From NCBI GenBank assembly GCA_031261705.1, contig JAISJD010000012.1, forward strand, positions 1 through 64,000: 64,000 bases of DNA. Direction: 5' to 3'. The DNA is from Lactobacillales bacterium. Lineage in GTDB: Bacteria; Bacillota; Bacilli; Lactobacillales; Streptococcaceae. Positions within the stretch are counted from its first letter, which is position 1, and the number at the start of each line of letters is the position of its first letter. Position numbers and translations under genes: made by a program. Positions 54,878 through 64,000 of this stretch are shown piece after piece. The notes beneath the pieces were generated by a model. The model did not search any database, had not been told where the DNA came from, and saw only the letters and a list, made by a program, of their open reading frames with translations.

Positions 54878-56343
54878 TATTCAGCACCTCCATAAATCGC
54901 TTTTTGTGCACGTTTATCTTTTAATTGGAAGGCAATCAGCACACCAACAAAGGCAATAATTGACGCAAGTAAGAATGTGGCATGGTACCCACTTAAAATT
55001 GCATCAATCGCTTTACGTGCGTATTCCAAAGGTTCTGATTTTTTCAAGGCTTCTGCTGGCATCGCCCCTTTTGTCACGTTCGACAAGACCGAAATTAAAA
55101 CGGCAGTCCCCATAGAAGAAGCGACTTGGCGTACGGTATTGTTTACCGCTGTCCCGTGTCCGATTAAATTCATTGGTAAGGCGTTCATTCCGCTTGTTGT
55201 TACTGGCATCATGACCATTGAGATACCAAACATCCGCACGGCATAAAGCACGACAATATAAATTTTTGGTGTGTCTCCTGTTAAGAAGATAAATGGAATG
55301 GTTCCCGCTGTTAATAGAATCAAGCCGCCAAGTGCCAAATGTTTTGCCCCATGTTCATCAAACACACGACCCGTGATAGGAGACATAATCCCCATCATCA
55401 TTGCTCCAGCTAGAAGGGTCAAACCTGATTGAAAGGCTGAATCTCCACGAACTGTTTGTAAATAAAGAGGAATCACCATTTCCGCACCAATCATTGCCAT
55501 CATAACGACCGAAGCAAGAATGGTAGAAATCGTAAAGTCTTTGATTTTAAACACACGAAGTTCCAAGAAGGGTTCTTCCATGTGTAGTTGTCGATAGGCA
55601 AAAAGTCCGACAAAAATTGCCCCAATAATAATAGAAACTAACACTTTGGTACTTAACCAGCCCGAATCGCCGACGGATGAAAAGCCGTAAAGTAGGCCAC
55701 CAAAACCGATTGTTGATAAGATAATGGATAACACGTCCACACTTGATTTATGTGTCTTAACAACATCCTTCATGAAGAAGAAAGCACTAAATACGACAAG
55801 TGTCACAATTGGAATAATTAATCCGAATAAATAGCGCCAATCGTAGTGGTCAATGACATACCCTGAAAGTGTTGGCCCAAGTGCGGGTGCTAAACCGATA
55901 ACTAAACCGGCAAGCCCCATAGAAGCGCCACGTTTTTCAGGCGGAAAAATGGAAAGCATAATCGTTTGAAGAAGTGGCATTGTCACCCCGACACCGACCG
56001 CTTGAATCAAGCGCCCTGCTAGTAAAACGCCAAAAGTTGGCGCAATAAAAGCGGTAACTGTTCCTGCTAAGAAAATCGTCATCGCTGTAATGTATAAAAT
56101 TTTTGTCCGAACACGGCTAGATAACCATGCGCTGACTGGAATCATAATCCCATTTACCAGCATAAAGCCAGTAGATAACCATTGTACCGTTGAAGTCGTC
56201 ACATCAAATGCCTTCATCAACGTTGGAAATGCCGTTGCTAAAATCGTTTGGTTTAAGATTGTACAAAATGTTCCCACCATTAAAATAACAATCATTAACG
56301 CTTTGTTATACGGTTTTCCATGCACATCTACATTCTCGTGCAT
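54877..56343 (-). CDS. DHA2-family MFS multidrug exporter (LmrB-like)
   Basis: 488 residues and about fourteen helices. It has TILNQTILATAFPTLMKAFD in helix 1, SAWLSSRVRTKILY in loop 2-3 and GLAPALGPTLSGYVIDHYDWR in helix 5 (motif C). It is closer to the LmrB/EmrB branch than the exporter at 45 kb. The start follows GGGGGAAT. Cotranscribed with the DUF4811 gene. Confidence 0.87.
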   Translation of the reverse strand: MHENVDVHGKPYNKALMIVILMVGTFCTILNQTILATAFPTLMKAFDVTTSTVQWLSTGFMLVNGIMIPVSAWLSSRVRTKILYITAMTIFLAGTVTAFIAPTFGVLLAGRLIQAVGVGVTMPLLQTIMLSIFPPEKRGASMGLAGLVIGLAPALGPTLSGYVIDHYDWRYLFGLIIPIVTLVVFSAFFFMKDVVKTHKSSVDVLSIILSTIGFGGLLYGFSSVGDSGWLSTKVLVSIIIGAIFVGLFAYRQLHMEEPFLELRVFKIKDFTISTILASVVMMAMIGAEMVIPLYLQTVRGDSAFQSGLTLLAGAMMMGIMSPITGRVFDEHGAKHLALGGLILLTAGTIPFIFLTGDTPKIYIVVLYAVRMFGISMVMMPVTTSGMNALPMNLIGHGTAVNNTVRQVASSMGTAVLISVLSNVTKGAMPAEALKKSEPLEYARKAIDAILSGYHATFLLASIIAFVGVLIAFQLKDKRAQKAIYGGAE

Positions 56344-56471
56344 TTTTTATTCCCCCAATTCAACTATTAGTATAAAATGATTTCACGAAATCATTGACGA
56401 GATTTTTCGCTCTATTCTAATTTATACCCTCACTTGTGATTTTTGTCAAATAAGTTAACACATAAATACAA

Positions 56472-56509
56472 AAAAGAAACAACCTCAACCGAATGAAGTT
56501 GTTTCTTGA
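56472..56509. terminator. Terminator after the 39-residue gene
   Basis: A 10-bp perfect stem AAGAAACAAC / GTTGTTTCTT, followed on the minus strand by TTTTTGT. Confidence 0.78.
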
Positions 56510-56513
56510 ACGT

Positions 56514-56633
56514 TTATTTTAACCCTTTTTCGCGTTTTTTGACTTCCTTAATAATCTTCAATGCACGTTTTTTTGTACGAATATTATCTGATTTCAAACG
56601 GCGATGTGCACTTGATAAGTCTGTTTTTTCCAT
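56514..56633 (-). CDS. Short basic protein (annotated elsewhere as putative metal homeostasis protein)
   Basis: 39 residues, MEKTDLSSAHRRLKSDNIRT then KKRALKIIKEVKKRE, strongly basic and helical. It starts at the ATG at 56631-56633, nine bases after AAGGAGG; a longer reading from 56699 ignores this site. Very similar short proteins occur across Lactobacillales under the name 'putative metal homeostasis protein'. That name is from memory, and the function is not demonstrated. A terminator follows immediately. Confidence 0.6.
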   Translation of the reverse strand: MEKTDLSSAHRRLKSDNIRTKKRALKIIKEVKKREKGLK

Positions 56634-56722
56634 GATAAGTGCCTCCTTTAATTTTTCACTTACTTTTTGTAAGCTATAAATATAATCATACGCATTCAAA
56701 GAAAATTTAGCAAGTCAAACGC

Positions 56723-57073
56723 TCAATCCTCTTCTATTACCGGTGTTGAGTAACACCAACCATAAAAAATCAAACTAGGAATTACCTGCCAAGCCATAAT
56801 CCAAAGTAAATCAAGCCTACCAAGTGTCGCCGATTGAAGAATAAAATGCACGGAACAAAAAACGAGCAGATAAAGAACAAAGAAACCGTCTTGACGAACG
56901 CGTGCTAGAATCATTGAACCAATCATTGTAGTTAGCGGATAAATCACGCATAAGCTAATCAACCGCCAATCAATACTTTCTTTGTGAATAATTTTGGGCA
57001 ACAAAGTGCTGATTAAAAAAATAATTGCAGTATATAAGAATACATAGCCAACTTTCTGTAACACATTTCTCAT
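56723..57073 (-). CDS. Four-helix membrane protein, unknown
   Basis: A 116-residue protein with four hydrophobic helices spaced like DUF3021-type proteins (LQKVGYVFLYTAIIFLIS, CVIYPLTTMIGSMILARV, FFVLYLLVFCSVHFIL, WIMAWQVIPSLIFYGW). The ATG at 57071-57073 follows GGAGGTG. The family call is tentative. Confidence 0.6.
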   Translation of the reverse strand: MRNVLQKVGYVFLYTAIIFLISTLLPKIIHKESIDWRLISLCVIYPLTTMIGSMILARVRQDGFFVLYLLVFCSVHFILQSATLGRLDLLWIMAWQVIPSLIFYGWCYSTPVIEED

Positions 57074-57175
57074 GTCGAACACCTCCACGTAAACTTAAAA
57101 GGTTGCTTTCCAAATAAATGACTATCTTCATTATCTTACTTTTTCAAAAATATTTCTACTAATTTATGTAGAATG

Positions 57176-57207
57176 AAAAATGGTACGAGATGTTTGTCCC
57201 GTACCAT
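57176..57207 (-). terminator. Terminator of ctsR-clpC
   Basis: On the minus strand ATGGTACG pairs with CGTACCAT, followed by TTTTTC, eight bases after the clpC stop. Confidence 0.82.
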
Positions 57208-57214
57208 CCAAAAG

Positions 57215-59710
57215 TTAATTTAACTGTAATTCCTGTTCATTTTCTAAAAGCTTAGGTTTCACCACATTTAAAGTGATTTTTCCTTTTGAAGCACCGATAG
57301 TGACCTTATCTCCAAAATCAAATTGACCAGAGAGCAAAGCTTCACTGAGTCTATCCTCAACTTCTTTTTGTAACGCACGGCGGATGGGTCTTGCCCCATA
57401 TTCGGGGTCAAAGCCAACTTTTCCGATAACGTCAATTGCTGCAGCGGTAATTTTAACTTGAATGCCCTGTTCTTTCAAACGGCTAACAATCGCTTTACTC
57501 ATGATTTTCACGATTTCATGAATTTCATCTTTATCAAGCGAACGGAACACGACCGTTTCATCAATACGGTTAATAAATTCTGGTCGGAACGCTTTTTTCA
57601 GCTCTTCCAAAATTCGTTTTTCCATACGACTATGGTCTTTTGTAATATCTTTTACGTTAAACCCAACTGATTTTTCTTCTCGAAGTGCTGTAGCTCCTAA
57701 GTTAGAAGTCATAATTAAAATCGTGTTTCTAAAGTCAACTTTCCGCCCCTTAGAATCTGTCAAATGTCCGTCATCAAGCACTTGAAGCAAGATGTTGAAC
57801 ACATCCGGGTGAGCTTTTTCCACTTCATCAAGGAGAATCACTGAGTAAGGCTTTTGGCGAATTTTTTCCGTCAATTGGCCACCCTCGTCATAGCCAACAT
57901 AGCCTGGAGGGGAACCAATCAAACGACTGGTACTATATTTTTCCATAAATTCACTCATGTCCACACGTACGAGCGCATCTTCACTACCAAAGACTGCCTC
58001 TGCCAAAGCTTTAGCCAATTCCGTTTTCCCAACTCCTGTTGGCCCTAAGAACATAAAAGAGCCTATTGGACGGTTTGGGTCTTTCAGTCCTGAACGAGCC
58101 CGACGAATCGCTCTAGCAATCGCTTCAACTGCACTATTTTGTCCTACCACTCGTTGATGTAAGATGCTTTCTAACTCAAGCAAGCGTTCGCTTTCCTTTT
58201 TCTCAAGCTGAGTAATCGGTACGCCCGTCCATTGAGAAACGACTTCCGCAACATCTGATTCTGTTACACGATGACTTTCTCGTTCTTTTTCAGCCATTGT
58301 TTCTTGTAATTTTTCTAATTTCACGAGAGCTTTTTGTTCTCCTTGGCGATATTTTGCTGCCTCTGGGAACTGTTGATTTTGGATTGCTTCATCTTTTAAC
58401 AGACGGAGCTCTTCCACTTTTTCTCGTTGCTTCATTAGTTCTGTTGGTTCATTTGCCTTGTCTAGTCGCACCTTCGCTGAGCTTTCATCAATCAAGTCAA
58501 TCGCCTTATCGGGTAATTGTCTACTATTAATGTAGCGAATGGAAAGTTGAATTGCCGCATGAACAGCCTCATCTGTAATTTCCACCCCATGATGTTCTTC
58601 ATAGCGTGGGCGCAACCCTCGCAAGATTTCTTCTGCTTCTTCTGGCGTTGGTTCGTCTACTACTACACGAGCAAACCGGCGTTCCAAAGCGGAATCCTTT
58701 TCGATATATTTTTGATACTCATCTAAGGTCGTTGCTCCAATAGTTTGTAGTTCGCCACGAGCTAAGGCTGGTTTTAGAATATTGGACGCATCAATTGCCC
58801 CCTCAGCACCCCCAGCACCGATTAATGTGTGTAATTCATCAATAAATAAGATGACTTGCCCATCTTGATAAATTTCATCCACAATCTTCTTCAAGCGGTC
58901 TTCAAACTCTCCACGGTACTTCGTCCCCGCAACAAGTGAGCCCATATCTAACATCATTAACCGTTTTTGACGCATATCTTCGGGAACTTCTCCAGCTACA
59001 ATACGTTGAGCTAAACCTTCTGCAATCGCTGTTTTCCCGACACCTGGTTCCCCAACTAAAACAGGGTTATTTTTGGTTCGACGACTAAGAATTTGAATTA
59101 AGCGTTTGACCTCGTTATCCCGACCAACGACTGGGTCAAGGGCGTAATCATGCGCCATTTTCGTTAAATCTCGTGCCAAAGTATCTAGCGTTGGTGTCTT
59201 ACTTTTCGCTTGAGTTGGTGGCGCTAGGCGACCTTGCGAACGTGTTTCACCAAAGGAAGATGGTTCTGACACACCGATACGCTTCATTAGTAGAGACCGC
59301 ACTTTCCCAAGATTTAGACCTAAATTGGTTAAAATACGTGAAGCTAAAATTTCCCTATCACGTAATAAACCTAGAAGTAAGTGTTCTGTCCCGATACTTG
59401 GTGCGCCTAAACGCTTAGCTTCATCTCCCGCATACCCTAAGATTTGTTTCGTTTTCGGAGTATAAGGAAGATAGGCACCTTTCGGATAATCCTTCATTGT
59501 CCCGTATCCTGTTACTTGTTCTATTTCTTCACGAATTTCATTTTCATCCGCATTTACTTGGCGAAGTGTTTTCCCTGCAATCCCGTTCGGTTCCATCACC
59601 AATGCTAAAAGTAAATGCTCAGAACCAACAGAACGGTGACGAAATGCCTTGGCTTCATCTTGGGCAATCGCTAAAACAACTTTTGCTCTTTCTGTAAATA
59701 TTTCACTCAT
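57215..59710 (-). CDS. clpC: ATP-dependent Clp protease ATPase subunit ClpC
   Basis: An 831-residue Hsp100 unfoldase for ClpP. An N-terminal double Clp-N repeat (about 1-145) is followed by AAA1 with [13 protein letters not shown] and [14 protein letters not shown] middle domain with a UVR-like segment (about 420-460) leads to AAA2 with [14 protein letters not shown] and [13 protein letters not shown], then the C-terminal domain. The start is taken as the ATG at 59708-59710; a GTG three codons upstream is possible because the ribosome binding site is weak. Second gene after ctsR. mcsA and mcsB are absent, as usual in Lactobacillales. Confidence 0.96.
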   Translation of the reverse strand: MSEIFTERAKVVLAIAQDEAKAFRHRSVGSEHLLLALVMEPNGIAGKTLRQVNADENEIREEIEQVTGYGTMKDYPKGAYLPYTPKTKQILGYAGDEAKRLGAPSIGTEHLLLGLLRDREILASRILTNLGLNLGKVRSLLMKRIGVSEPSSFGETRSQGRLAPPTQAKSKTPTLDTLARDLTKMAHDYALDPVVGRDNEVKRLIQILSRRTKNNPVLVGEPGVGKTAIAEGLAQRIVAGEVPEDMRQKRLMMLDMGSLVAGTKYRGEFEDRLKKIVDEIYQDGQVILFIDELHTLIGAGGAEGAIDASNILKPALARGELQTIGATTLDEYQKYIEKDSALERRFARVVVDEPTPEEAEEILRGLRPRYEEHHGVEITDEAVHAAIQLSIRYINSRQLPDKAIDLIDESSAKVRLDKANEPTELMKQREKVEELRLLKDEAIQNQQFPEAAKYRQGEQKALVKLEKLQETMAEKERESHRVTESDVAEVVSQWTGVPITQLEKKESERLLELESILHQRVVGQNSAVEAIARAIRRARSGLKDPNRPIGSFMFLGPTGVGKTELAKALAEAVFGSEDALVRVDMSEFMEKYSTSRLIGSPPGYVGYDEGGQLTEKIRQKPYSVILLDEVEKAHPDVFNILLQVLDDGHLTDSKGRKVDFRNTILIMTSNLGATALREEKSVGFNVKDITKDHSRMEKRILEELKKAFRPEFINRIDETVVFRSLDKDEIHEIVKIMSKAIVSRLKEQGIQVKITAAAIDVIGKVGFDPEYGARPIRRALQKEVEDRLSEALLSGQFDFGDKVTIGASKGKITLNVVKPKLLENEQELQLN

Positions 59711-59741
59711 GGTATTCACCGTCTTTCTTTAAAGGAGGTTG

Positions 59742-60218
59742 TTAAGCATCCTCGTAACCTAACCTCTCTATCCACGCACGCATCAGATTGGCACGGATTT
59801 TTCCCGATCCTCCTAATGCTTCTCCTCCACCTGCTAAATTTGGTGCAAGGAGTGCTGCCAACATTAAATGTCCCTCACGCTTTGTAATCACTTCTTCTTC
59901 GTACATCTTGTGTACAAATGATTCAGCATCCTTCTCTCCTAATTCCTCACCGATAAGTTGCATGAGTCCAGAAAGAAGCTGGTGGGAATCGGAAATTTGT
60001 ACCTTAACTATCCGAATATACCCGCCCCCGCCACGCTTACTTACCACAGAATAGCCTTTAGGTATCGTAAAACGTGTATTAATAACGTAGTTAATTTGCG
60101 AGGGTACGACATTAAAATGACTTGCCATATCCGCTCGCCGAATTTCAACCATCCCCGCGGTTTCAATCATTTGTTTCAAATATGCTTCTATTAAATCAGA
60201 AGTGTTTCGACTTGCCAT
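59742..60218 (-). CDS. ctsR: Class III stress gene repressor CtsR
   Basis: A 158-residue repressor of clp genes. The N-terminal winged HTH contains HFNVVPSQINYVINTRF and the glycine-rich thermosensing wing RGGGGYIRI. The C-terminal dimer and regulatory domain follows. The ATG at 60216-60218 follows CAGGAG; in-frame upstream codons lie before this site. It represses its own operon through the box at 60287-60303. Confidence 0.95.
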   Translation of the reverse strand: MASRNTSDLIEAYLKQMIETAGMVEIRRADMASHFNVVPSQINYVINTRFTIPKGYSVVSKRGGGGYIRIVKVQISDSHQLLSGLMQLIGEELGEKDAESFVHKMYEEEVITKREGHLMLAALLAPNLAGGGEALGGSGKIRANLMRAWIERLGYEDA

Positions 60219-60258
60219 TGAAATCATCTCCTGTCTTTCTTGACCATTTCTGACTATC

Positions 60259-60286
60259 ATTATACCTGATTATACTTGGTTTTCAA
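60259..60286 (-). promoter_or_regulatory. Promoter of ctsR-clpC
   Basis: Minus-strand TTGAAA (60281-60286), 16 bases, TATAAT (60259-60264) with an upstream GG. Confidence 0.7.
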
Positions 60287-60303
60287 GGTCAATAAAAGTT
60301 AAA
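60287..60303. promoter_or_regulatory. CtsR operator
   Basis: GGTCAATAAAAGTTAAA matches the heptad direct repeat RGTCAAANANRGTCAAA with two mismatches and abuts the -35 of the ctsR promoter. Confidence 0.65.
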
Positions 60304-60409
60304 AGCACTTAAAACTTTTTAATGATAAATAAATTATAACATAATTAGAAAATGGGAAAAAGATGAAAATGCACCTCCTTTACGAATTAAAAGAAAGTGC
60401 AAGAAAAAT

Positions 60410-60997
60410 CTAGTCCTCTTCATTGTAACGAATAATAGTTTCAATCCGTTTATCAGGGATGATCCAACGAAGAATCATTAAGAAATTGATAATCATTGTA
60501 AGGATGGGAAGAACGAAAGCAAAAGCAATCGCCAGAAGATTTAATCCGATGGTGATTCCCATCTTTTTTGAACTTCCGAACAATTCTTTGACGTGTTGAT
60601 GCTCTTTTGTCACGTGTAGGAGCGCTTGAATCAGCCCAAAATAGCTCACATCTGTAAACAAAATAATAATTCCAAATGTTACTTGAGGAGCAAAAGCAAA
60701 TAAATGATCCCCCATCCAGCTTGTCGCAAACGGAAAGAGTGAAAGGAAGAATAGAAACATATTATTCATCCAAAGCACTAATCCGTCCACCTTATGCGCT
60801 AATTGAAACAAATGGTGATGATTATTCCAATAAATTGCTAATGTCACAAAACTAACAACATAAATAATTAACGGTTCTCTTGCTTCATTTAAAGCCGCAA
60901 ATGTTGCCCCGTGAATTTTCGGTAATTCTAAGACAACAATCGTGATGATAATTGCAATGACTCCGTCCGTAAATGCTTCCAGCCGACCTTTCGACAT
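60410..60997 (-). CDS. TMEM175-like (DUF1211) membrane protein
   Basis: A 195-residue membrane protein with six helices. The opening RLEAFTDGVIAIIITIVVLE is the TMEM175 signature; bacterial members form K+ channels. The start is the ATG at 60995-60997 behind GAAGGGTG. A 62-codon upstream extension is open but lies before the ribosome binding site and looks non-coding. Confidence 0.85.
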   Translation of the reverse strand: MSKGRLEAFTDGVIAIIITIVVLELPKIHGATFAALNEAREPLIIYVVSFVTLAIYWNNHHHLFQLAHKVDGLVLWMNNMFLFFLSLFPFATSWMGDHLFAFAPQVTFGIIILFTDVSYFGLIQALLHVTKEHQHVKELFGSSKKMGITIGLNLLAIAFAFVLPILTMIINFLMILRWIIPDKRIETIIRYNEED

Positions 60998-61162
60998 GAT
61001 ACCACACCCTTCACTTCTCTTTGCTTCCATTATAGTAATTTCTAGGTATTCTGTCGTGGATAAAGTTCCTACCTCAGACGGAGGTGAAAATTCAGTAAGC
61101 CCGTTATAATAAACGTATAGAATAGAAATCAAATCGGACACATAACTGAAAGGAAAATTCCT

Positions 61163-61351
61163 ATGAAAAATCAAACAAAACAAACGCTCAAATATGCCTT
61201 AGTTCTCTTTATTATGATTATGGTAGCTAGTACATTGCTACATTTTGCTGCAGCTGTCTTATGGACTTTACTGAAGTTTTTAATTCCATTAGCATTGATT
61301 TATTGGATTTTAAATAAAATTTTTGGTATAAACCTTTTCCAAAAAATTTAA
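61163..61351 (+). CDS. Small two-helix membrane protein
   Basis: 62 residues: a basic N-terminus (MKNQTKQTLK), two hydrophobic segments (about 11-33 and 35-52) and a short tail. A ribosome binding site (AAAGGA) is in place and a terminator follows, so it is probably a real gene. No family recognised. Confidence 0.55.
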   Translation: MKNQTKQTLKYALVLFIMIMVASTLLHFAAAVLWTLLKFLIPLALIYWILNKIFGINLFQKI

Positions 61352-61382
61352 AAAAAGAAAATTATATAACATTTTTTACAAT

Positions 61383-61420
61383 CAGACCAAATTTTCTAAT
61401 GAGAATTCGGTCTTTTTTGT
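61383..61420 (+). terminator. Terminator of the small membrane protein gene
   Basis: AGACC-AAATTTTC pairs with GAGAATTC-GGTCT, followed by T6. The rest of the gap to 61667 is AT-rich and holds the mannose PTS promoter. Confidence 0.65.
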
Positions 61421-61566
61421 CTATTTATTTCTAGCTGTTTATCTATATGTATTACTATTTTTTTACTTCTAATTTTCCATTCGCCGAACTATTTCTTATT
61501 ATTTTATTTTTTTTGAAGATAACATAGGAATTAACACAAATTTGTCATTTTAATTCTACCTGTAAT

Positions 61567-61595
61567 TTGAAATACTAACATTTATGCGTTATAAT
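61567..61595 (+). promoter_or_regulatory. Sigma-70-type promoter of the mannose PTS operon
   Basis: TTGAAA (61567-61572), exactly 17 bases, TATAAT (61590-61595), about 72 bases before manX. No -24/-12 (TGGCAC-N5-TTGC) sigma-54 element was found in the gap. Confidence 0.7.
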
Positions 61596-61667
61596 TTTTA
61601 TGTTCTTATAAATTTCTTTATTTTTTTGGAACAAGTACAAAAAATTGAACTCTAAGGAGGATTTTAA

Positions 61668-62642
61668 ATGAGCGTTGGAATCATCATCGCAAGCCACGGC
61701 GAATTTGCTGATGGCATTAAGCAATCAGGCTCTATGATTTTCGGTGAGCAAGAAAAAGTACAATCCGTTACTTTTATGCCTAGCGAAGGTCCAGATGACT
61801 TGAAAGCACAACTCGAAGCAGCGATTGCAACATTTGACGCTGAAGATGAAGTTTTATTCTTAGTTGACTTATGGGGAGGTTCTCCATTCAACCAAGCAAA
61901 CGGCATCTTTGAACAAAACAAAGAGCGTATGGCAATCATTGCAGGCTTGAATTTACCTATGCTAATTCAAGCGTATACAGAACGCTTCAATCCTGATGCA
62001 AAAGTAGCAGACATTGCTGCAAATATCATCAAAGAAGCTAAAGACGGCGTTCGCGTTCGTCCAGAAGAATTGCAACCGGTGGCAGCGGCTCCAAAAGCAG
62101 CAGCTGAAACATCAGCAAATGCTGGTGCCCCAGGTAAAATGGACTATGTCCTAGCACGTATCGACTCGCGTCTACTTCACGGACAAGTGGCGACTGCATG
62201 GACAAAAGCAACACACCCTACACGGATTATCGTTGTATCAGATGCGGTAGCTAAGGATGACCTTCGTAAGAAATTAATCCAACAAGCTGCGCCTCCCGGT
62301 GTAAAAGCTCACGTTGTTCCAGTTGACCAAATGATTAAGATTGCAAATGACGATCAGCATTTTGGTGGTCAACGTGCACTCCTTCTTTTTGAAACTCCAC
62401 AAGATGCGCTTAGAGCGGTTGAAGGTGGCGTTCCATTGAAAGAAATCAATGTTGGATCTATGGCACATTCACCTGGTAAAGTTCAACCAAACAAGGTATT
62501 AGCCTTTAGTCAAGATGATATTGATACTTTCAACAAGTTAAAAAAAGACGGTGTTGCGTTTGATGTACGTAAAGTGCCAAACGATTCAAAAGGAAACATG
62601 GACGAAATTATCAAAAAAGCTCAAGATGAGTTAAACAAGTAA
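61668..62642 (+). CDS. manX: Mannose/glucose PTS EIIAB component
   Basis: 324 residues. The EIIA domain (1-135) has [12 protein letters not shown] with the phosphorylated His10. An Ala/Pro-rich linker is near 138-158. The EIIB domain has [17 protein letters not shown] with the active His. It phosphorylates the incoming hexose. AAGGAGG precedes the ATG. First gene of the manX-manY-manZ (mptACD-like) operon, which in this group is the main glucose transporter and often the receptor of class IIa bacteriocins. Confidence 0.95.
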   Translation: MSVGIIIASHGEFADGIKQSGSMIFGEQEKVQSVTFMPSEGPDDLKAQLEAAIATFDAEDEVLFLVDLWGGSPFNQANGIFEQNKERMAIIAGLNLPMLIQAYTERFNPDAKVADIAANIIKEAKDGVRVRPEELQPVAAAPKAAAETSANAGAPGKMDYVLARIDSRLLHGQVATAWTKATHPTRIIVVSDAVAKDDLRKKLIQQAAPPGVKAHVVPVDQMIKIANDDQHFGGQRALLLFETPQDALRAVEGGVPLKEINVGSMAHSPGKVQPNKVLAFSQDDIDTFNKLKKDGVAFDVRKVPNDSKGNMDEIIKKAQDELNK

Positions 62643-62683
62643 AGTCACTCTTAATTATTTAAAAGAAAACGGAGGATTAATTC

Positions 62684-63496
62684 ATGGAATTGAATATTAT
62701 TCAAGTGATATTAGTCGTTATCGTCGCATTTTTAGCTGGTATGGAAGGGATTTTGGACCAATTCCAATTTCACCAACCCGTTATCGCTTGTACGTTAATC
62801 GGCTTAGTTACAGGAAACCTATTACCTTGCCTAATCTTAGGTGGTACTCTTCAAATGATTGCTCTTGGTTGGGCAAATATCGGTGCCGCTGTTGCACCCG
62901 ATGCTGCGTTAGCATCTGTCGCATCTGCAATTATCTTAGTTCTTGGTGGTCAAGGGAAAGCTGGGGTTTCTTCAGCTATTGCGATTGCCGTTCCGCTAGC
63001 TGTTGCTGGTTTATTATTGACAATTATCTGTCGTACAATTGCTACTGCATTCGTTCATTTAATGGATGCTGCAGCTAAAGAAGGAAATATTAGAAAAGTT
63101 GAACTTTGGCATTTAGTTGCTGTTGGTTTGCAAGGGATTCGTATTGCTATTCCTGCTGCTTTAATCTTAGCTGTTGGTGACAAACCCGTAAAAGGTTTAC
63201 TTGAAGCGATGCCTGATTGGTTAACTGCTGGTTTAGCTATCGGTGGTGGTATGGTTGTTGCCGTTGGTTATGCAATGGTTATCAACATGATGGCAACAAA
63301 AGAAGTATGGCCTTTCTTCGCTTTAGGTTTCGTATTCGCAACAGTTTCACAAATTACACTTATCGGTCTTGGTGCTATCGGGGTCTCTTTTGCTCTTATC
63401 TACTTAACACTTTCTAAATCAGGTGGTTCAGGTAATAACAGTGGCGGAAGTGCAAATACCGGTGACCCTGTCGGCGATATCATTGACAACTACTAA
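62684..63496 (+). CDS. manY: Mannose PTS EIIC component
   Basis: A 270-residue membrane channel subunit. GTLQMIALGWANIGAAVAPD is the family signature and about eight helices follow. The C-terminus has a Gly/Ser/Asn-rich tail. It pairs with EIID to carry mannose or glucose across the membrane. Confidence 0.95.
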   Translation: MELNIIQVILVVIVAFLAGMEGILDQFQFHQPVIACTLIGLVTGNLLPCLILGGTLQMIALGWANIGAAVAPDAALASVASAIILVLGGQGKAGVSSAIAIAVPLAVAGLLLTIICRTIATAFVHLMDAAAKEGNIRKVELWHLVAVGLQGIRIAIPAALILAVGDKPVKGLLEAMPDWLTAGLAIGGGMVVAVGYAMVINMMATKEVWPFFALGFVFATVSQITLIGLGAIGVSFALIYLTLSKSGGSGNNSGGSANTGDPVGDIIDNY

Positions 63497-63513
63497 GAAG
63501 GAGGGACAACAAA

Positions 63514-64000
63514 ATGGCAAATACTGATAGAGTAGAATTAACAAAAAAAGATAGAATTTCCGTTTGGTGGCGTTCACAATTCCTTCAAGGTTCTTGGAAC
63601 TACGAACGTATGCAAAATGGTGGTTGGGCTTACTCAATGATCCCAGCAATCAAAAAATTATACACAACTAAGGAAGATCGTTCCGCTGCATTAACTCGTC
63701 ACTTAGAGTTCTTCAACACTCACCCATATGTAGCTGCACCTATTCTTGGGGTAACGCTTGCTCTTGAAGAAGATCGTGCAAATGGTGCGCCCGTTGACGA
63801 TGTAACGATTCAAGGGGTTAAAGTTGGGATGATGGGACCTTTAGCAGGTATCGGGGATCCAGTTTTCTGGTTCACTGTTCGCCCAATCCTTGGTGCATTA
63901 GCTGCTTCACTAGCAATGGGTGGTTCTGTCCTTGGACCAATCATTTTCTTCGTTGCTTGGAATGCAATTCGTATGGCATTCTTATGGTATACACAAGAAT
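63514..64000 (+). CDS. manZ: Mannose PTS EIID component (3' end outside window)
   Basis: The first 162 codons are visible, starting with ATG behind GAAGGAGG. LTKKDRISVWWRSQFLQGSW, NYERMQNGGWAYSMIPAI, LEFFNTHPYVAAPILG and MGPLAGIGDPVFWFTVRPI are typical EIID segments. No damage in the visible part; the gene is cut by the window end. Confidence 0.95.
   Translation, partial: MANTDRVELTKKDRISVWWRSQFLQGSWNYERMQNGGWAYSMIPAIKKLYTTKEDRSAALTRHLEFFNTHPYVAAPILGVTLALEEDRANGAPVDDVTIQGVKVGMMGPLAGIGDPVFWFTVRPILGALAASLAMGGSVLGPIIFFVAWNAIRMAFLWYTQE

Overview
The window is low-GC Firmicute DNA of the Lactobacillales, most likely an Enterococcaceae member (Enterococcus or Vagococcus type). The evidence is strong AGGAGG ribosome binding sites with several TTG starts, a ctsR-clpC pair without mcsAB, a glpK-glpO-glpF operon with an H2O2-forming glycerophosphate oxidase, the Firmicutes class III fructose bisphosphatase, a CitO-controlled citrate fermentation cluster with oadH and oadD, rarA-6S RNA-tRNA-Lys gene order, and a man/mpt PTS. 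Species was not determined. The window opens inside an ISL3-type insertion sequence and closes inside manZ.

Layout. 0-8.8 kb (minus strand): end of the ISL3 element, pnp, glycerol operon, a GNAT acetyltransferase, rpsO. 9-19.4 kb: DUF1275 membrane protein, def, an Mga-like regulator with dtd, relA, a catalytically degenerate DeoC-like protein, rsmE-prmA-DUF3013, rarA, then 6S RNA and tRNA-Lys(CTT). 19.9-23.2 kb: an AT-rich relic island with a lantibiotic-immunity-type permease, a histidine kinase tail, a LytTR regulator, an internally deleted IS1182-like element and a 50-aa lacticin-481-type lantibiotic precursor. 23.3-30.3 kb: two small genes, DUF2798, a MarR-controlled drug ABC exporter, a decayed UPF0158/GNAT pair and a divergent two-component system. 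30.3-41.6 kb: citG-citO-citH facing oadH-oadD-oadB-(small oadG-like)-citC-D-E-F-X-oadA. 41.8-48 kb: oxidoreductase, fbp, a DHA2 exporter behind a leader hairpin, mntH with a manganese box. 48.2-52.3 kb: a second lantibiotic relic with a class-I-like precursor lacking Cys, a HAD fragment, two small membrane proteins, a frameshifted NisT-like exporter and a TraB/GumN lipoprotein. 52.5-60.3 kb: pepV, a DHA2 exporter with DUF4811, small proteins, clpC-ctsR. 60.4-64 kb: a TMEM175-like channel, a small membrane protein and the mannose PTS.

How the genes work together. Glycerol enters by GlpF, is phosphorylated by GlpK and oxidised by GlpO. Citrate enters by CitH and is split by CitDEF, which is matured by CitC, CitX and CitG. 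The oxaloacetate is decarboxylated by the OadA/B/D/H complex, and CitO probably coordinates both arms from the 33.3-33.8 kb intergenic region. The most notable content is two unrelated lantibiotic loci. The 22.6 kb precursor retains every ring-forming position of lacticin 481, but no modification enzyme is in the window. The 49.4 kb locus has a class I leader, a core that appears truncated and a NisT-type exporter. Neither 50-aa precursor would be found by an ORF search with a 60-aa cut-off.
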